NCBI GenBank assembly: GCA_002205965.3
Contig: NADL03000771.1
Coordinates: forward strand, 930,001 to 994,000
Direction: 5' to 3'
Length of the DNA: 64,000 nt
Source: Kappaphycus alvarezii
Lineage: Eukaryota > Rhodophyta > Florideophyceae > Gigartinales > Solieriaceae
Positions 33,484-45,600 of this stretch are shown here, one piece after another. Both the position numbers and the translations under genes were made by a program. The stretch's first letter is position 1; the number at the start of each line of letters is the position of its first letter. The notes beneath the pieces were generated by a model that saw only the letters and a list, made by a program, of their open reading frames with translations, had not been told where the DNA came from and ran no database searches.

Positions 33484-36221
33484 TCACGATCCCCGATGCG
33501 GTGAGTCAAAATCATAGATTCCAGTGATATTTGACGTTTTCGACACGAACCTGGCAGTCTCACGAAGAATCTGAAGAGTGCTCAAAGACTCATTCCCAAC
33601 TTTTTTGGATACGGCGACCCACATATCTCCATGCTTCGGTTCTGCTGAGACGGCTTTCGCCTCTACCTCATCTGCGGCCTTTTTTGTCCCATGTTCACTC
33701 TCAAATACCAGCCAAGTTGCCCACGTATCACCCCAGTCGTTATCCATTTCTGAGCTTCGTTGCAACCATGAGCGTGTCTTTTCAATCTTTCCCGTCCGCC
33801 AGATGTACTTTGCAACCTCTAGAAGCACAGCAGCGTCCTCAGGGCATTGCTTGATTGCATCCACACTTTTTGCCTTTTGCCCTGCCTTACTCTCCAAAGG
33901 AATGCTCAACGCCCAAAGCCGTCCAGATTGCCTGCAATTTTGAAGAGCCTTAGCTAGTACCGAAACCGCGGCGCTGTGCTGACCGTCACGAACTTCAAGG
34001 TATACACATTCACGCCATAACAAGTCCCGTCTTTCAACATTCCTACACCACAAACGACCTCGCTCCAATATGGCTCGAGCCTTAGATACTGACACAAGCT
34101 TTTCCTCATTCCGTGCATACCCAATCCAGAGCTCCACACATTTTGGACAATTCGCAACTGCCTTCGAGTATACAGCACTTGCGCTCGACAATTTGTGAAG
34201 TTCAGAGGCAGCCTCAAGTTTCGCAAGCGCCTCAACCATATCACTTTCCTTTGCCGACGAGCTTCGTTCATGCCACTGACCAAGCATGAGCCACAGTTTC
34301 CTAGCTTTTGGATATTTGTCAAGGCCTTCTTCCAATAATCTGCGCTCCTCATGCCGATTTCCAAGCTGCCTCTCCAGCATGCCACTTTTCATGTAAACCG
34401 TTGCTGACGGTGCCTGAGATGCAGCTCGGCGCAGGATGTGTCTTGCCTTCTCATACTCGCCCGTTTCAGTTTCGACTTTCGCAGCGGCAATCCATATGGC
34501 CTGAGACTGAGGATTGGCCTCGAACGCACGCGACAGGACTTTTCGCGCTTGTTCAACACCGCTAGTTTTCCAGGTGCTTTTCGCTAGCATGAGCCATAGG
34601 ACCTCAGCTTGAGGACAATATCCTACCGCTTCGTCAAGAGCCCTTTGCTGTGCTCTCTCGCCTTCTCCCCTCTTCTCGAAAGATGCATACATCTGCCACA
34701 AATCAGTTCGTTCGGGTAACGTCCGGGCCAGTCGGGAGTAAATTGCTCGAGCAACAAGTCGGAAATTTTTGGCCTCCATCTCATTGGCGTCCTTTGTCCA
34801 CAAGTGTTCTCTGTTTGGCTCAGTAATCCCCAAGTCTATCGCGCTCTCAATAATTGCAGTCACCGTACCAGGATACGCTGCTTTATCAGCTTCCTGCGCG
34901 AGTCGGATCCAGTCGTTTCGCTTCACAATGTCCTTGGACAAAGATAAACGCTCTACTCCTCGCTGAATTACGTCTTGTATCCGTGAGCTGCTCGCGCCAT
35001 TTCTGGTTTCTTCCAATTGGGCTGCAATCATGCAAATTGATGGCTCTGTTGGAATTGCCTGCTGAGCGCGTTCTAGCGTACTGCGAGCTTCCTCATAGGG
35101 CTGGAGTCTTGCAAGGGCAAGCCATAAGTCGGTAGCCGTTGGAGCACATTCTACCGCCCGTTCAAGCAAAATCCTAGCTCCACGTGGTTCCTCAAGCTCT
35201 ACGGCGGCCTTCCAAATTCTGTCACTAGCTGGAATAATTTCTAGTGCCTTGCGAAGGACCTTGCGTTTGGACTTTAAACTATCCTCCAAGGTCGATGCTT
35301 GCAACCATATTTTGACGCTCCTCGGAACGTTCTTCACTGCTTGCGCCAAAATTCGTCGGCCAAATTCCTTCGAGTGCAACCTCGAAGCCTCAATCCACAC
35401 ATCCTCTTGCTTTGGACACATGCGACAACCCTCCAATATTATCTCACGCGCCGCTGAAAAATTTCCGGCATTTTCCTCTAACCTTGCAGCTGCAATCCAG
35501 CCTGGAGCATGGTTGGGGTTGGTCGAGGTAACGCTTTTCAAAAGAAGCCTTGCCTTTTTAATATCCCCTACCTCCGTGTTCGTAGAAACGGCAACGCCAT
35601 CCATTTGATTCAAATAATGGTCTGGATCTAACCGCTTACCCGCAACAGCGTCTCCCGCCCTATCAAGTTTTGTTCCAGAACGGAGGTCCTTCCAGCGCCG
35701 ATACTCACCAAATCGGTAGCAGCGGCAGCAGTAGCATCCTCTGCAACATAAGCGGTTTCCCTTCTGGCGCTCTCCAACAGCGAATCCGGGGCGGGCGTGT
35801 ACTTTTCCCACTTATTCTTCTTGACAGAATAATCGCCAATATCCGGAATCTGAGCCCACTCCTCCGCAGAGACGTTTCGCAAACCAGTTTTCAGGTGTGC
35901 AAATTGTTGACTTACAGTAGGATTTGCCTTTCGATACTCCTTCAAGTCCTTTTGGAGACGCATTTCGCGGTGCTTCTGGCGACGAGAGTTCATGCGGGCG
36001 TCGATAGCAGAGTATATTTCATCTGCTTCGGCGTCATCTTGCTCGTATACGGCATCTGCGAAGACGCCACCGTCGTCATCGCCCAGCCCCGGTGCCTCAT
36101 CATCGTCTTCAAAGGCGAGTCGGCGGCGTTTTGATGCGGCAATATGTAGCGCCTCGGCGTTTTCGCGGCGGGTGTCTCCAAGAATGCGTCGGGGACGCCG
36201 GAATTTCGTTTTCCGCTCATG
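33484..36221 (-). CDS. PRPF6: Pre-mRNA-processing factor 6 (PRPF6/Prp6), two frameshifts
   Basis: PRPF6 bridges U5 and U4/U6 snRNPs in the tri-snRNP. The start is MSGKRNSGVPDAF at 36221, then a one-base shift near 36180 into FLGDTRRENAEALH-like sequence. The PRP1_N domain follows: EADEIYSAIDARMN, RKANPTVSQQFAHLK, EEWAQIPDIGDYS. A second one-base shift near 35690 leads to the long open stretch with DIKKARLLLKSV and TNPNHAPGWIAAARLEE, then many HAT (half-TPR) repeats to the C terminus. Total length is about 910 residues, close to the roughly 940 of the human protein. A GT-AG intron does not explain the second shift. The gene is divergent from AsnRS across 470 bases. Confidence 0.93.
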
Positions 36222-36691
36222 GCTGAGGATAAGTGGTGGACAGAGAGGCTAGTAGCCGAAAAGAGGTGCCTGTGTTGGACCTGCACAGTATGAGTTGATA
36301 TGGCAACTATTTATAGTGTAAGCATTCTGTAAGCAATAGAGTTTCGAAAGGAATCGAAAAGTGTCCACGTCAACACTTTTTGGACAAGTGGTATTATCTT
36401 ATTGGATTACATGCTTGATGAAATTTGCAAAATATTGTCATGAAATTAAATATATCGCCGGACGTTGACGAATATTTTGACACTAAACCGTCGTCATTCC
36501 CACTCCCGCCGACAGGTGCACAGCGCTGGCATCGGTTGACTGAATTCTGCAAGTTGCCGTAGATTCATCACATTTGAACCGCCATCCTTCGTTATCCCTC
36601 CATTCCAACCTACTTCTTAAACGATCCATTTCCCCACCGATTTGCAATTGCCGTTTTCTAGTTTCCGTAGCTCATTGAACTAACTCAAGTA
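36222..36691. promoter_or_regulatory. Shared upstream region of PRPF6 and AsnRS
   Basis: A 470-base intergenic region separates two divergent genes, so it must hold both promoters. It is AT-rich near 36300-36480 and pyrimidine-rich just before the AsnRS start. No clear TATA box is seen for either gene. Confidence 0.5.
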
Positions 36692-38314
36692 ATGGCAGAC
36701 ACACAGCCACTCCCCGATCCGAACAAGGCACCAGCTGTCGGCGATGGCACCTTTCAGAAGATCACCCTCGAGGATTTCATGCAATGAACGAGGAGCAAAG
36801 ATCACAATTATCCGCAACGGCTCGCAAGAAGTGGCTCAAACTCGAGAAGAAGGCCGCGGACAAATCGGCAAAAGAGGCAGAAGCAGCTGCACGTGCTGCT
36901 GCTGAGAATGCCGCAAGGTTGGAACGTGCCAAGGAGATCAAAATCTATCAGGATCCAGAACTTCCACCCGCCAAGCAATGCAAGATTAGGGATTTGGCCA
37001 CGCATGTAGGCGACAGAGTTAAAGTCTATGGATGGGTTCACCATTTGAGAACTGATGGGAAAAAATTGTGGTTCATTGACTTGCGCGATGGTACGGGTTT
37101 CGCACAGGTTGTTTTGACGGGAATGATGTGCATGACCTACGAGGCCGCTACGTTAGTACGTGAGGCTGCAATCGCGGTGTACGGCACCTGGACAAAGGAT
37201 GACAACGGCAGGGCAAAGGGGACATTCCCTGGACATGAGCTTGCTGTCGATTACTGGGAGCTCGTTGGTCCCAGTTCCTCTGACATTGACATGCTCTTTA
37301 CAAAGGATAGCAACGTCGATATCCTTCTCAACCAGCGTCATTTGGTCCTACGTGGATCAAAGACATCGTCCATTATGCGTATGCGCTCCATCATTACTCA
37401 GTGCTTCCGCGAGCATTTTTTCGCAGAGGGTTATGTCGAATTGAGCCCGCCTACACTAGTGAACACCCAGTGCGAGGGAGGCTCCACTTTATTCAACTTT
37501 GACTACTTTGGTGAACCGGGCTACCTCACCCAGAGTTCTCAACTTTACTTGGAGACAGGAATCGCAGCAGTTAACGACTGCTTTTGTATTTTGCCCAGCT
37601 ATCGTGCAGAGAAGAGCCAAACCCGCCGTCATTTGTCCGAATTTCATCACATTGAAGCAGAACGTCCATTTATTACCTTTGAGGATCTCTACAAACCATC
37701 GAACATCTCGTCTGTGATGTCATCGATCGAGTCGAGAAAAACTGAAGGACGATATGGACACCTTCCTTCGCGCCAGCAACGGTACCCGATTCCGAAACTC
37801 GAGCGCCCGTTTCTACGTATGACCTATGAGGATGCCGTCGCCTATTGCCGGGAACACAAGATTTACAAGGAACCTGAGACGGAGACTCATTTTGAATTTG
37901 GTGACGATATTCCCGAGAAGCCTGAGCGTGAAATGACCGATCAGATCAACCGTCCCATTTTGCTTACCAATTTCCTGCGTCCCTGAAGAGTTTCTACATG
38001 CAGAAATGCGAGGATGACAGGCGTTGACAGAGTCGGTGGATCTGCTATTGCCGGGTTGGGGAGGTTGTCGGCGGTTGGGGAGGTTGTCGGCGGTAGTATG
38101 CGTATGTGGAAAATGGATGAGCTCATGGAGGCTTACAAGAAAGAAACATGGACCCTGAGCCGTACTACTGGTTACTGACCAAAGGAAATACGGATCTTGC
38201 CCCCATGGCGGATACGGCTTGGGATTAGAGCGGTTTATTTGTGCGCTTTTGAGTATTCACCACATTCGTGACTCGTGTCTCTATCCGCGTTACCGCGGTC
38301 GCATTTCGCCATGA
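36692..38314 (+). CDS. Asparaginyl-tRNA synthetase, multiple frameshifts
   Basis: This class II synthetase charges tRNA-Asn in the cytosol. The start is [14 protein letters not shown] (36692). The N extension is Lys/Ala-rich and charged, and the OB-fold anticodon domain begins [20 protein letters not shown]. Motif 1 is near residue 233 ([15 protein letters not shown]), then CEGGSTLF. Motif 2 is [21 protein letters not shown] is the AsnRS form. Motif 3 is GYGLGLERF near residue 502. The end is [14 protein letters not shown] at 38312. The frame shifts at about 36780, 37690, 37745, 37790 (these three compensate), 37978, 38024, 38055-38091 (a 19-bp tandem duplication), 38140 and 38175. The protein match resumes at once each time. 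Length is about 540 residues, as in the family. Confidence 0.93.
38054..38091. repeat. 19-bp tandem duplication inside AsnRS
   Basis: GGTTGGGGAGGTTGTCGGC occurs twice end to end. It duplicates the codons for the conserved GVGEVVGG segment and shifts the frame by one. Other AsnRS proteins have this segment once. Confidence 0.9.
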
Positions 38315-38916
38315 GTTTCATGTTTTTGTGCTTCATGTCGTTGCATGACCATCCTAGAGCATATTTAACTCCACCATGTAAAGGTGACTACACAAGCAGT
38401 AAAGGGGATATAACGTTTCCACAGCCATCTTTGTGGCAGTTTGTACTGGATTCAAAAGTCGTTCAAAAGTTCTAAGCCTGCCGATTTATTAACTTGTTTC
38501 CATTAGTTGGCTCATCGGGACCAGTGTGGACCCGCAATTCAGATTCTCCTAAGGAATCATTGAAAGGCCGTTAGGCTATAACTTCCACGACTCTTGAGAG
38601 GCTCTTGAGAGGACGATTGACTGGCGTCCCAGAATTGGAAAAGGGCGGAATAACACTTTGCTCTTGCGCAGGAAAGCGAAAGATCACTCTCGGGATGGCT
38701 AAATTTCGCAGATGCCTTGTACAGCTGCTTGCAGACCCAAGTGAATGAGTATATTTGATGGGCACTGTACCAAGTGAATGAGTATATTTGATGGCACTGT
38801 AACCTCTCTCGCACCAAACAGCAATGTGAGTGGCGGAGTGCAAGCTTTACACGAGATCGACCCCGACAAAGGGAGTGGATGAGCTGGTTTTGGGCTTTGT
38901 ACAGGTTTTAACTTAG
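38315..38916. other. 600-base gap between convergent genes
   Basis: This is a 3' flank shared by AsnRS (+) and the capping enzyme (-). It holds a tandem duplication of about 32 bp (AAGTGAATGAGTATATTTGA core) at 38737-38801. No gene seen. Confidence 0.6.
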
Positions 38917-40433
38917 TTACACATCTTCAGAATATTCCACAGCAACTCGCCCGCCATCCTGTGGAACATGTTGGTCATGGTCAGCCCTTTGGTTAGCGTG
39001 TGAACCACCATTCGCAAAGCGGTGGTGTCCATCTCCATGATTACGTCGCTGCTTGTTTTGTCGTCTTCCAGGGGGACAGGCACTTGGGTACTGGGACCAT
39101 GGAGATTGGAGTAGCCACGAGGTAGTCGGGATTGTTGTCATCAAAATAGTCATTGCGAAATGTGCAGTCTTCAATGTTTTTGGCCATATTCTCGATTATT
39201 TGCTTCTGGTTCGGCGGGGAGGATGCCGAGTACTTTTCCAAATATCGCACCATTTCCTCCTTTTCCAGTGACTCAGTGATCGTCTCCATGGTGTCGATGA
39301 CGGTAGCTGAAAAGTTGGGAATTGCCTTGTCCTTTCTTTGGCGAAGATACCTCCACTCACCCGCCATTTTGTCGTAGCTGAGCTCGACGATCGAGTTGTG
39401 ATAAGCCTGAAAGTTGGCAGCAAACTGTCGCCTGAGTTTGGAGGGAAAGTAAACCTCCCTTAAACGCACGGCCCGCGCTCTCCTTGGAAGGCGATGTAGG
39501 TCTTGACGCTAGGCTGATTGTTTCGCTTCGGGTCTGTAGTTTGCTCGAGCTGCAGAGCAAAGTCGATGGAATTGAGGTGAGGAGGTTTCCATTTCAGCAA
39601 TGCCGGGCAGTTGCGAACCTGATATGACATACCGACCGGGGAAAAGATGACACCGTCGTTCTCATTGCAAAGAACGCCATCGCGCCTATCGTTGTTGACG
39701 TAAAGATACTTGCCGTGTGGGTCTGTTCGAATCTTGGAGAACAAGTTGCGAATTTTGCGCTTCTCATAGTAATCCTTAATGCGGAGACGCAAAAGGCCGG
39801 CGGTGAACGGTGCCCATAGACGAGGGGCGGCAACATAGATGCGGCGGCTTCCATGCGGTCACGAAAGCCCATTTGGGCGACTGCCAAATCGCCGTTAATG
39901 ACGACGGCGTCGTAGATGAGGTAATCCCACTGATTCGTCATGATATTAAAGGTAGCTCACCGTCCAGCAGGGTGTTGTCCTGGGGGCGATAAAGCCCTTG
40001 TTTAGAATACTGGGATTGGGATCAATGATGTAAAAGCGCATCTGACGATCAATGAGAACGACAAAAGCTGTGACGGCAAGAAGCATGTACCGAGTACCAT
40101 CTGACTTTTCGAGACAGACATAATCGTTGATGGCGATCATTTGCAAATGTCGGCGAGATAGAGTAATGGGCATGGTACCTGGAAAACGTTCGAGTTGTTG
40201 GTGGTTCGAGTGGCCTCTGAAATGAGACTCAAAAAGTGTTCACGCAAAGGAGTATGCATTTGGTCATTCTTGGGAATGGGATGGAGCCGATCTCCGACAT
40301 GACTGAGCTTGAAATGGGGGTGGTATTGGGAGGTGGCTAACGTCAGTAGGTGGTGTGCAGAGGGGAACGGAGGATCATAGACGTGATTGGAATTGTTTGA
40401 TGCGATTAGATGAAGAAGCCAGAGGTATGGCAC
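38917..40433 (-). CDS. mRNA capping guanylyltransferase, multiple frameshifts
   Basis: The enzyme transfers GMP to the 5' diphosphate end of nascent mRNA in the nucleus. The nucleotidyltransferase motifs lie in order on the minus strand: FPGTMPITLSRRHL, motif I EKSDGTRYMLL (active Lys, near 40100), motif III TLLDGEL (near 39955), IIIa WDYLIYDAVV, IV ENDGVIFSP, V ALLKWKPPHLNSIDF, then the OB-fold with motif VI WRYLRQRKDKAIPN (near 39350). The tail is His/Asn/Gln-rich. The frame shifts near 40190, 39960, 39830, 39465 and 39090. The start is uncertain (40433 or the Met at 40259). No triphosphatase domain is seen upstream, so this looks like a guanylyltransferase-only protein. Confidence 0.9.
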
Positions 40434-41144
40434 GTCGCCTGACAGAGTTGGGATTCACGACAAGATTCATACGGAGATTGAAGGAGGAAGTTTTTGTTGC
40501 ACACGCAAAAGCGCTGTCCGTTCAACACCAATCTTCCAGAAATCACTCTGGCTTGAAGCAATCCGAACGGATAACATCAACTTTACTGCCTTGATTGTCA
40601 GTTCAACGTTGAGAAAAAAGAGTATAATTGATTACCGGACAGATAAATCTTCTGGAGTAATTTGTCATCAGCTGGGACGGATTAAATCCAACTCTGGCTC
40701 AAAAAAAAGGCGCGAACTAACAGCTTCTCGGAGAATCACAACCAAATTTACGCGGGTTCACAATTATAATAATAACAATAAATTAATAATAAACGCAAGA
40801 ACAAGTCCAAGTGTAATTTGAATTGGCCAATTCAAATTATGTAATATGTGGTCGACAGCGTACAATTAAACTGCGAGTACTATGTGCTTTGCCGATGCGG
40901 AAATTCTCATATTCAGAATTGACCTAGCTAGACGAAACAATCTGCTTTCAATCTCAGTCCTTGCTTGCCCCCATTCGCCATCATTCCAACCAAGCCAAGT
41001 CGTAGGTCAAACTGACCGTGCTTCCACGGCCTGCCGCATCATACCTTCTCTGACTTTCCTCTTCCACGCAACCCAACGTCTTCAAGCCCCGCTCACACCC
41101 ACACTTCCTCCCACGCACTTATTCACAGCTCAACCCCCTCCACC
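40434..41144. promoter_or_regulatory. Upstream region between divergent capping enzyme and MAEA
   Basis: A 711-base gap separates divergent genes, AT-rich at 40740-40880 and pyrimidine-rich at 41030-41140 just before the MAEA start. No TATA box stands out. Confidence 0.45.
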
Positions 41145-42457
41145 ATGGAAGACGTTCAAATGGAGCACGGCTTTCTCAAAGCCCCATGGGAAGTCCTCGT
41201 CCGCAGTTTCCGAGCCGGCCACAAACCCCTCTCCAAAGAGGTCGAACTTTTCTCAACCACCGTCTCACAACTCATACAAGAGGCCCTGGCCTCCCAAACC
41301 AACAACTCCCCAGACTCTGACCCCCCCGCCCCGCCCTTTCCCGTCAATCTCTCGAACTCTTAGAAACTAGACTTCGCAGCATCAAACGCCGTCTCGAGTT
41401 CACCCGAGAATGCGACGACGATACCATGAGCAACTGCTATCGTCGCATTCGTCATATTCGCACGCGCGCCATCCCGACATACCCGTTTAGTGCCAATGGT
41501 GGACCCATTCAACCAGCAGAAAAGATGGACGTCGATTCGCAATCCGCTTCCTACTCCACCGAACCTAGCGAAAAGGACGATATCACAAACCCTGACAACG
41601 AGCCGACGTCGCCGCCCGATGGGAAAAGTTGCGCCTTGATCGCGCCCTGGTTGACTACATGTTGCGGGAGGGTATGTACGATACTGCCGAGAAGCTCGCA
41701 TCTTCGCAGGGCATCAGGAAATTATAGACATTGATATCTTCCGAGAGTCGCGCGTCGTTATCGAGGCTCTCAGGAGGCGCGACTGTACGGAGGGTCTGCG
41801 ATGGTGTGCCGAGAACAAGCGACGACTCCAAAAGGTTCAAAGTAAGCTTGAATTTCGTTTACGATCCCAGGAGTTTGTCGAACATGCGCGCGCGGGACGG
41901 AAAGAAGACGCCATTCTGTACATGAAAAAGTATTTGTCGGCGGGCAAGTGCGATGAGGAACGAATGTGCGATATTCAGCGCTTTATGGCATTGCTCGCCT
42001 TTGATCCCACCACATCATGTCAACCCTACAAGGACATGTACTCAGAACGCAAATGGCTCGAGTTAGAACTGGCCTTTAAGCAGGAGAACTACCGATTGCA
42101 TGGACTCACCAGAGAAAGTACCGTTGAGATTATGCTCAAGGCGGGACTCGCAAGTTTGAAGACTAGAAAGTGCGGCACAGAGGCAGATAGGAAACCAAAC
42201 TGTCCCACATGCGTCGAACCGTATCTCAGCTTGGCACAGTCGTTACCACGTGGGCGCCACGAAAATTCCATTCTGGTCTGTTCCATATCAGGAGAGATCA
42301 TGGATGAAAACAACCCGCCTATGGCTCTTCCGAATGGAAATGTCTACAGTTTTAAGGCCTTATCACGGTTGGCCGAGGAAAATGACGGCATCATACTGAC
42401 CCCCGTAGCCAGGACAAAGTTCGAATGGATGACCTCACCAAGTGTTTCATCATGTAG
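41145..42457 (+). CDS. MAEA: GID/CTLH ubiquitin ligase subunit MAEA (Fyv10/Gid9), frameshifted
   Basis: MAEA/Gid9 pairs with RMND5/Gid2 as the RING-type catalytic module of the GID/CTLH E3 ligase. The start is MEDVQMEHGFLKAPWE in an ACCATGG context. A coiled-coil region follows, a one-base shift near 41350 (to LELLETRLRSIKRRLEF), another near 41620 into the LisH segment (DYMLREGMYDTAEKL), and another near 41722 into CTLH (IFRESRVVIEALRRRD, RSQEFVEHARAG). The degenerate RING shows CSISGEIMDENNPPMALPNG. A final shift near 42415 gives the end MDDLTKCFIM, matching the conserved family C terminus, with TAG at 42455. It is convergent with CAND1. Confidence 0.92.
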
Positions 42458-42666
42458 ACTAGCTGCAAACATCTCTGCAATGACGGAGATGAGTAAAACA
42501 TCGTTGGAGTTCAACGCAATCCGTTACACACCCTACTGCGAGCCTCGGGGAAGAAATTTCTGAGCAACATGGAGTTCTTTTGAATAGCTCCTTTCTAGTG
42601 TTACGTTGCTGCCAGTAGTACAATCTATCAACTTTCGCAGATTCATACGCTATTCCTCGATTCACT
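42458..42666. other. 209-base convergent 3' gap (MAEA and CAND1)
   Basis: Short shared 3' flank; no gene or strong terminator-like structure seen. Confidence 0.6.
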
Positions 42667-45600
42667 CTATTTATCAACCATGATAACATCGCCTGACCCT
42701 TCGGCAAGACCGCTCCCAGCACTAGTCATACCTCCAAAAGCCATCAGTTCCACATCTCTCTGACCAATTGCATCGTACTTCTCAATGTACTTGGTGGTTC
42801 GGATAACGGTACCCATGAACGTTTGAAACCTTCTACTGCGAACTACCTCTGGAATTCTCTCCAACATGCGCACCGCCCGCAGTGCTCCTCTGATGGACTC
42901 CTCGTGTCTCTCTGCCTCCTGGCGAACAGCGTTTGTCTTCACCTTTTCGTTGAATGTCACTTCCAACGCATCAACGATCGGCCCAATAATAGAAACCAGC
43001 TGGGAGGCAGTAGGAGTTGCCGCAGCCGTGGCCAGAATGAGCTGCGCAATGGCGCGCACATCGGAATGGTCTGCAAGTCCAATCAATGTCTGTTGCACCA
43101 AAGTAGTCAACTGAATGGATGAACGAAGAGGCCCAGTGACAAAAGTTCTCATGCAGTCGAAGGCGGATTTCCTCATGTCGAGCCCGTAATCCTCTTCGTG
43201 CTTGAATGGGCCAAGGTCCACAATTCTGATAAACTCTTTGTTTTTTTTCAGTCTGCTAGATACCAGCTGATGAACTGCAGTGATATGCGGCAGTAGCAAG
43301 GATGGTCGCGATTTTGCGACTGCATTAACGGCTTGGAGGGCACTCTTTGCTACCGTTATATCACTATCTCCAATGAGGCGGACAAACACTATGATAACTG
43401 GTCTCAGACTTTTCACAAACTCGGAAGCGCCACTGGCTGTTGAACTGCCTGCAAACTTGATTGCAGCTGCCGATGATTCACGAATGACAGCGTGGGGAGA
43501 CGACGCCCCTTCAACAAGTGCAGCTGTGACAGGGTCCGGAGATGCCTGGGCAAGAAGTCCGAGGCACTCTGCGGTAGCTGTGCGAACACTCTCCTGCTCT
43601 GATATATTTTTTCCCCGGATAGCCTCCTCCCCTACTCTCAAATACTCTCCACCTACGGGTGATGGTGGCTGCAGTAGTAGTGGGAGTAATAAATTAACGA
43701 GCTGAGTTAAGTCGTAAGATCTAGAGGAGGATATTGCGTCTTTCAAAGAGAGGAGGAGAAGGTACTTTTGTTCTGGCCGACGTTTGATGAGTTCTACCAA
43801 GGCTGGTACACCACTGGCCCCATCAGCAGCTGTTAGACCACCTAACGCAATGGCCGCAGCGGTCCTAATGTCATCTTCCTGGGCATCCAGCGCCGCGAGA
43901 ATGGAGTCCCTAGCTTCTTGCTTCTGTCCGGTCGTCTTCATAATTACGGAGCTCCTTCCAAACTCTCCTAGACAGGCGAGGGAGAAGATGCGTCTCCTTC
44001 TATGTGAAGATGACACCTCGTGTATTATTTGCTTCGAAATCTTTGTACTAACCATTGGATCGCCTGCATCACATATTGCAACGGTGCATCTTGCTACACA
44101 GTGAAGAGGCGAGGTACGAGCAGAAATGGAAGAATTACCTGTTACGAATGAACCTGAATGTGTAGTTAGATCTGCGATCATGGCCTCTGCCGTCAGCGGA
44201 GGGGATCTGACGGTTGCCAATGCCCTGAAAAACTCAATAAGCGCGTCCACCGCACCTCCTTGAAGAAGAGGGGATGAAGTTAGTGCAAGTGCTTGTTGGT
44301 ACACAGAGTTGTGCTTCAAGATTTCTTGGAATATCGCAGTGCCACGCTCTTGGATCAACCTCGTCGCAAGTACTAAGGCCTTCCGGGTGATTCCCAGATC
44401 TGAGTCTGAAATTAGTTCGCTCACGTTCTGAATTAAGGTTGCGTCGCAGACATCTGGCAGTGTTGGTGCAGCTGACAACAAATCCAAAGATGCGGCACGA
44501 AGAGAGGGGTTATTCTTTCTCAAGAATCCCCCAGTGGTTACGGTGATCTCACTCATGACTGGCCGAAGCACATCTACCGCTTCCGATTGCGAAATCATTT
44601 GTAGTGCGCGAACCGTAGGAAGTCTGGTTACCTCGTTTGCAAGCCGTTCGACAAGAACAGATGAAATTGTCGAGAGGCGGTCGGATCCAAGCTGCTGTCC
44701 AAAGAATGACACTGTTGCTCCAAGGCAGTGGATCGCTGCTTCCTTGACCTCAGAGTCTTGGTCTTGTGCTTCTGCCCTTCCCCTAGCTGAATCGTGAATA
44801 GATGGTGCAAACGGTGCGAGCCTCTGCTTATATTCCGCGGGAGCGATTCCAAATGCTGTCAGCGTTTCTCCACTACAACGGAGGCATTCGGCAGTGACTT
44901 TGTAGTATTTGTCATCAGTGGTGGCCAAAACACGGGGTACGAGCACTGAAACATGGTCGATAAGTGCCCGCACACCACCTCCACGCACAACAGCCTTCAG
45001 TAGTAACAAGGATTCTGTTTTGATAGCCGTGGAGGGATCGCGAAGTCCTTGCTCGATTTCGGGGACAACTTTGCCGACTAACGGGATAATAGAAGCTGGC
45101 ATGGTATTAACAAGCTGGCGGAATAAAGAAATCGCAGTTGTCCGGGACTTAAGAGACCCCGAGCTCAATTCTTTCTTCAAATTCCGTACGACTTGAGGCG
45201 CACGTTCGATAAGCGGAGTTACATCACTTCGCATAACATCTTCCGCATCAACCGCCATCGCATCGCCAACTCGAAAAGCTGCGGACACACTCGATAGAGA
45301 TAACGGAGCAAGTCGTGGCGAACTACCTGCAAGTCGCAAAAGTTCTGAAAACGCACCGAAAACATCGAGCTTCACAGACTCTTCTCTTTCCTTAAACCTC
45401 CCCACCAGGAAGGGCCCAAACTTCTCGAACAGACTCGGACGAGACAGCAGTTCAGAGACTATTGCAGCATTTATGGCGCGAACAGCGGCACGGCGTACCT
45501 TCCAGCTTGTATCATCATCATCTGAATAGTCTTCGCCATCGTCAAAGTCCTCACCAAAGTCCTCGGAATCCGCTCCTATCTCCTCTTCTTCCTCAAACTC

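Noticed and set aside
35680-35710. Intron in PRPF6 at a GTGAGT-like donor
   Set aside because: A donor-like GGTGAGTATC occurs, but the only nearby AG would give an intron of about 20 bases; a single missing base explains the shift better.
42436-42563. Alternative MAEA C terminus extending to 42563
   Set aside because: It arises from a frameshift near 42415; the other frame gives the conserved family ending (CFIM, stop at 42455).
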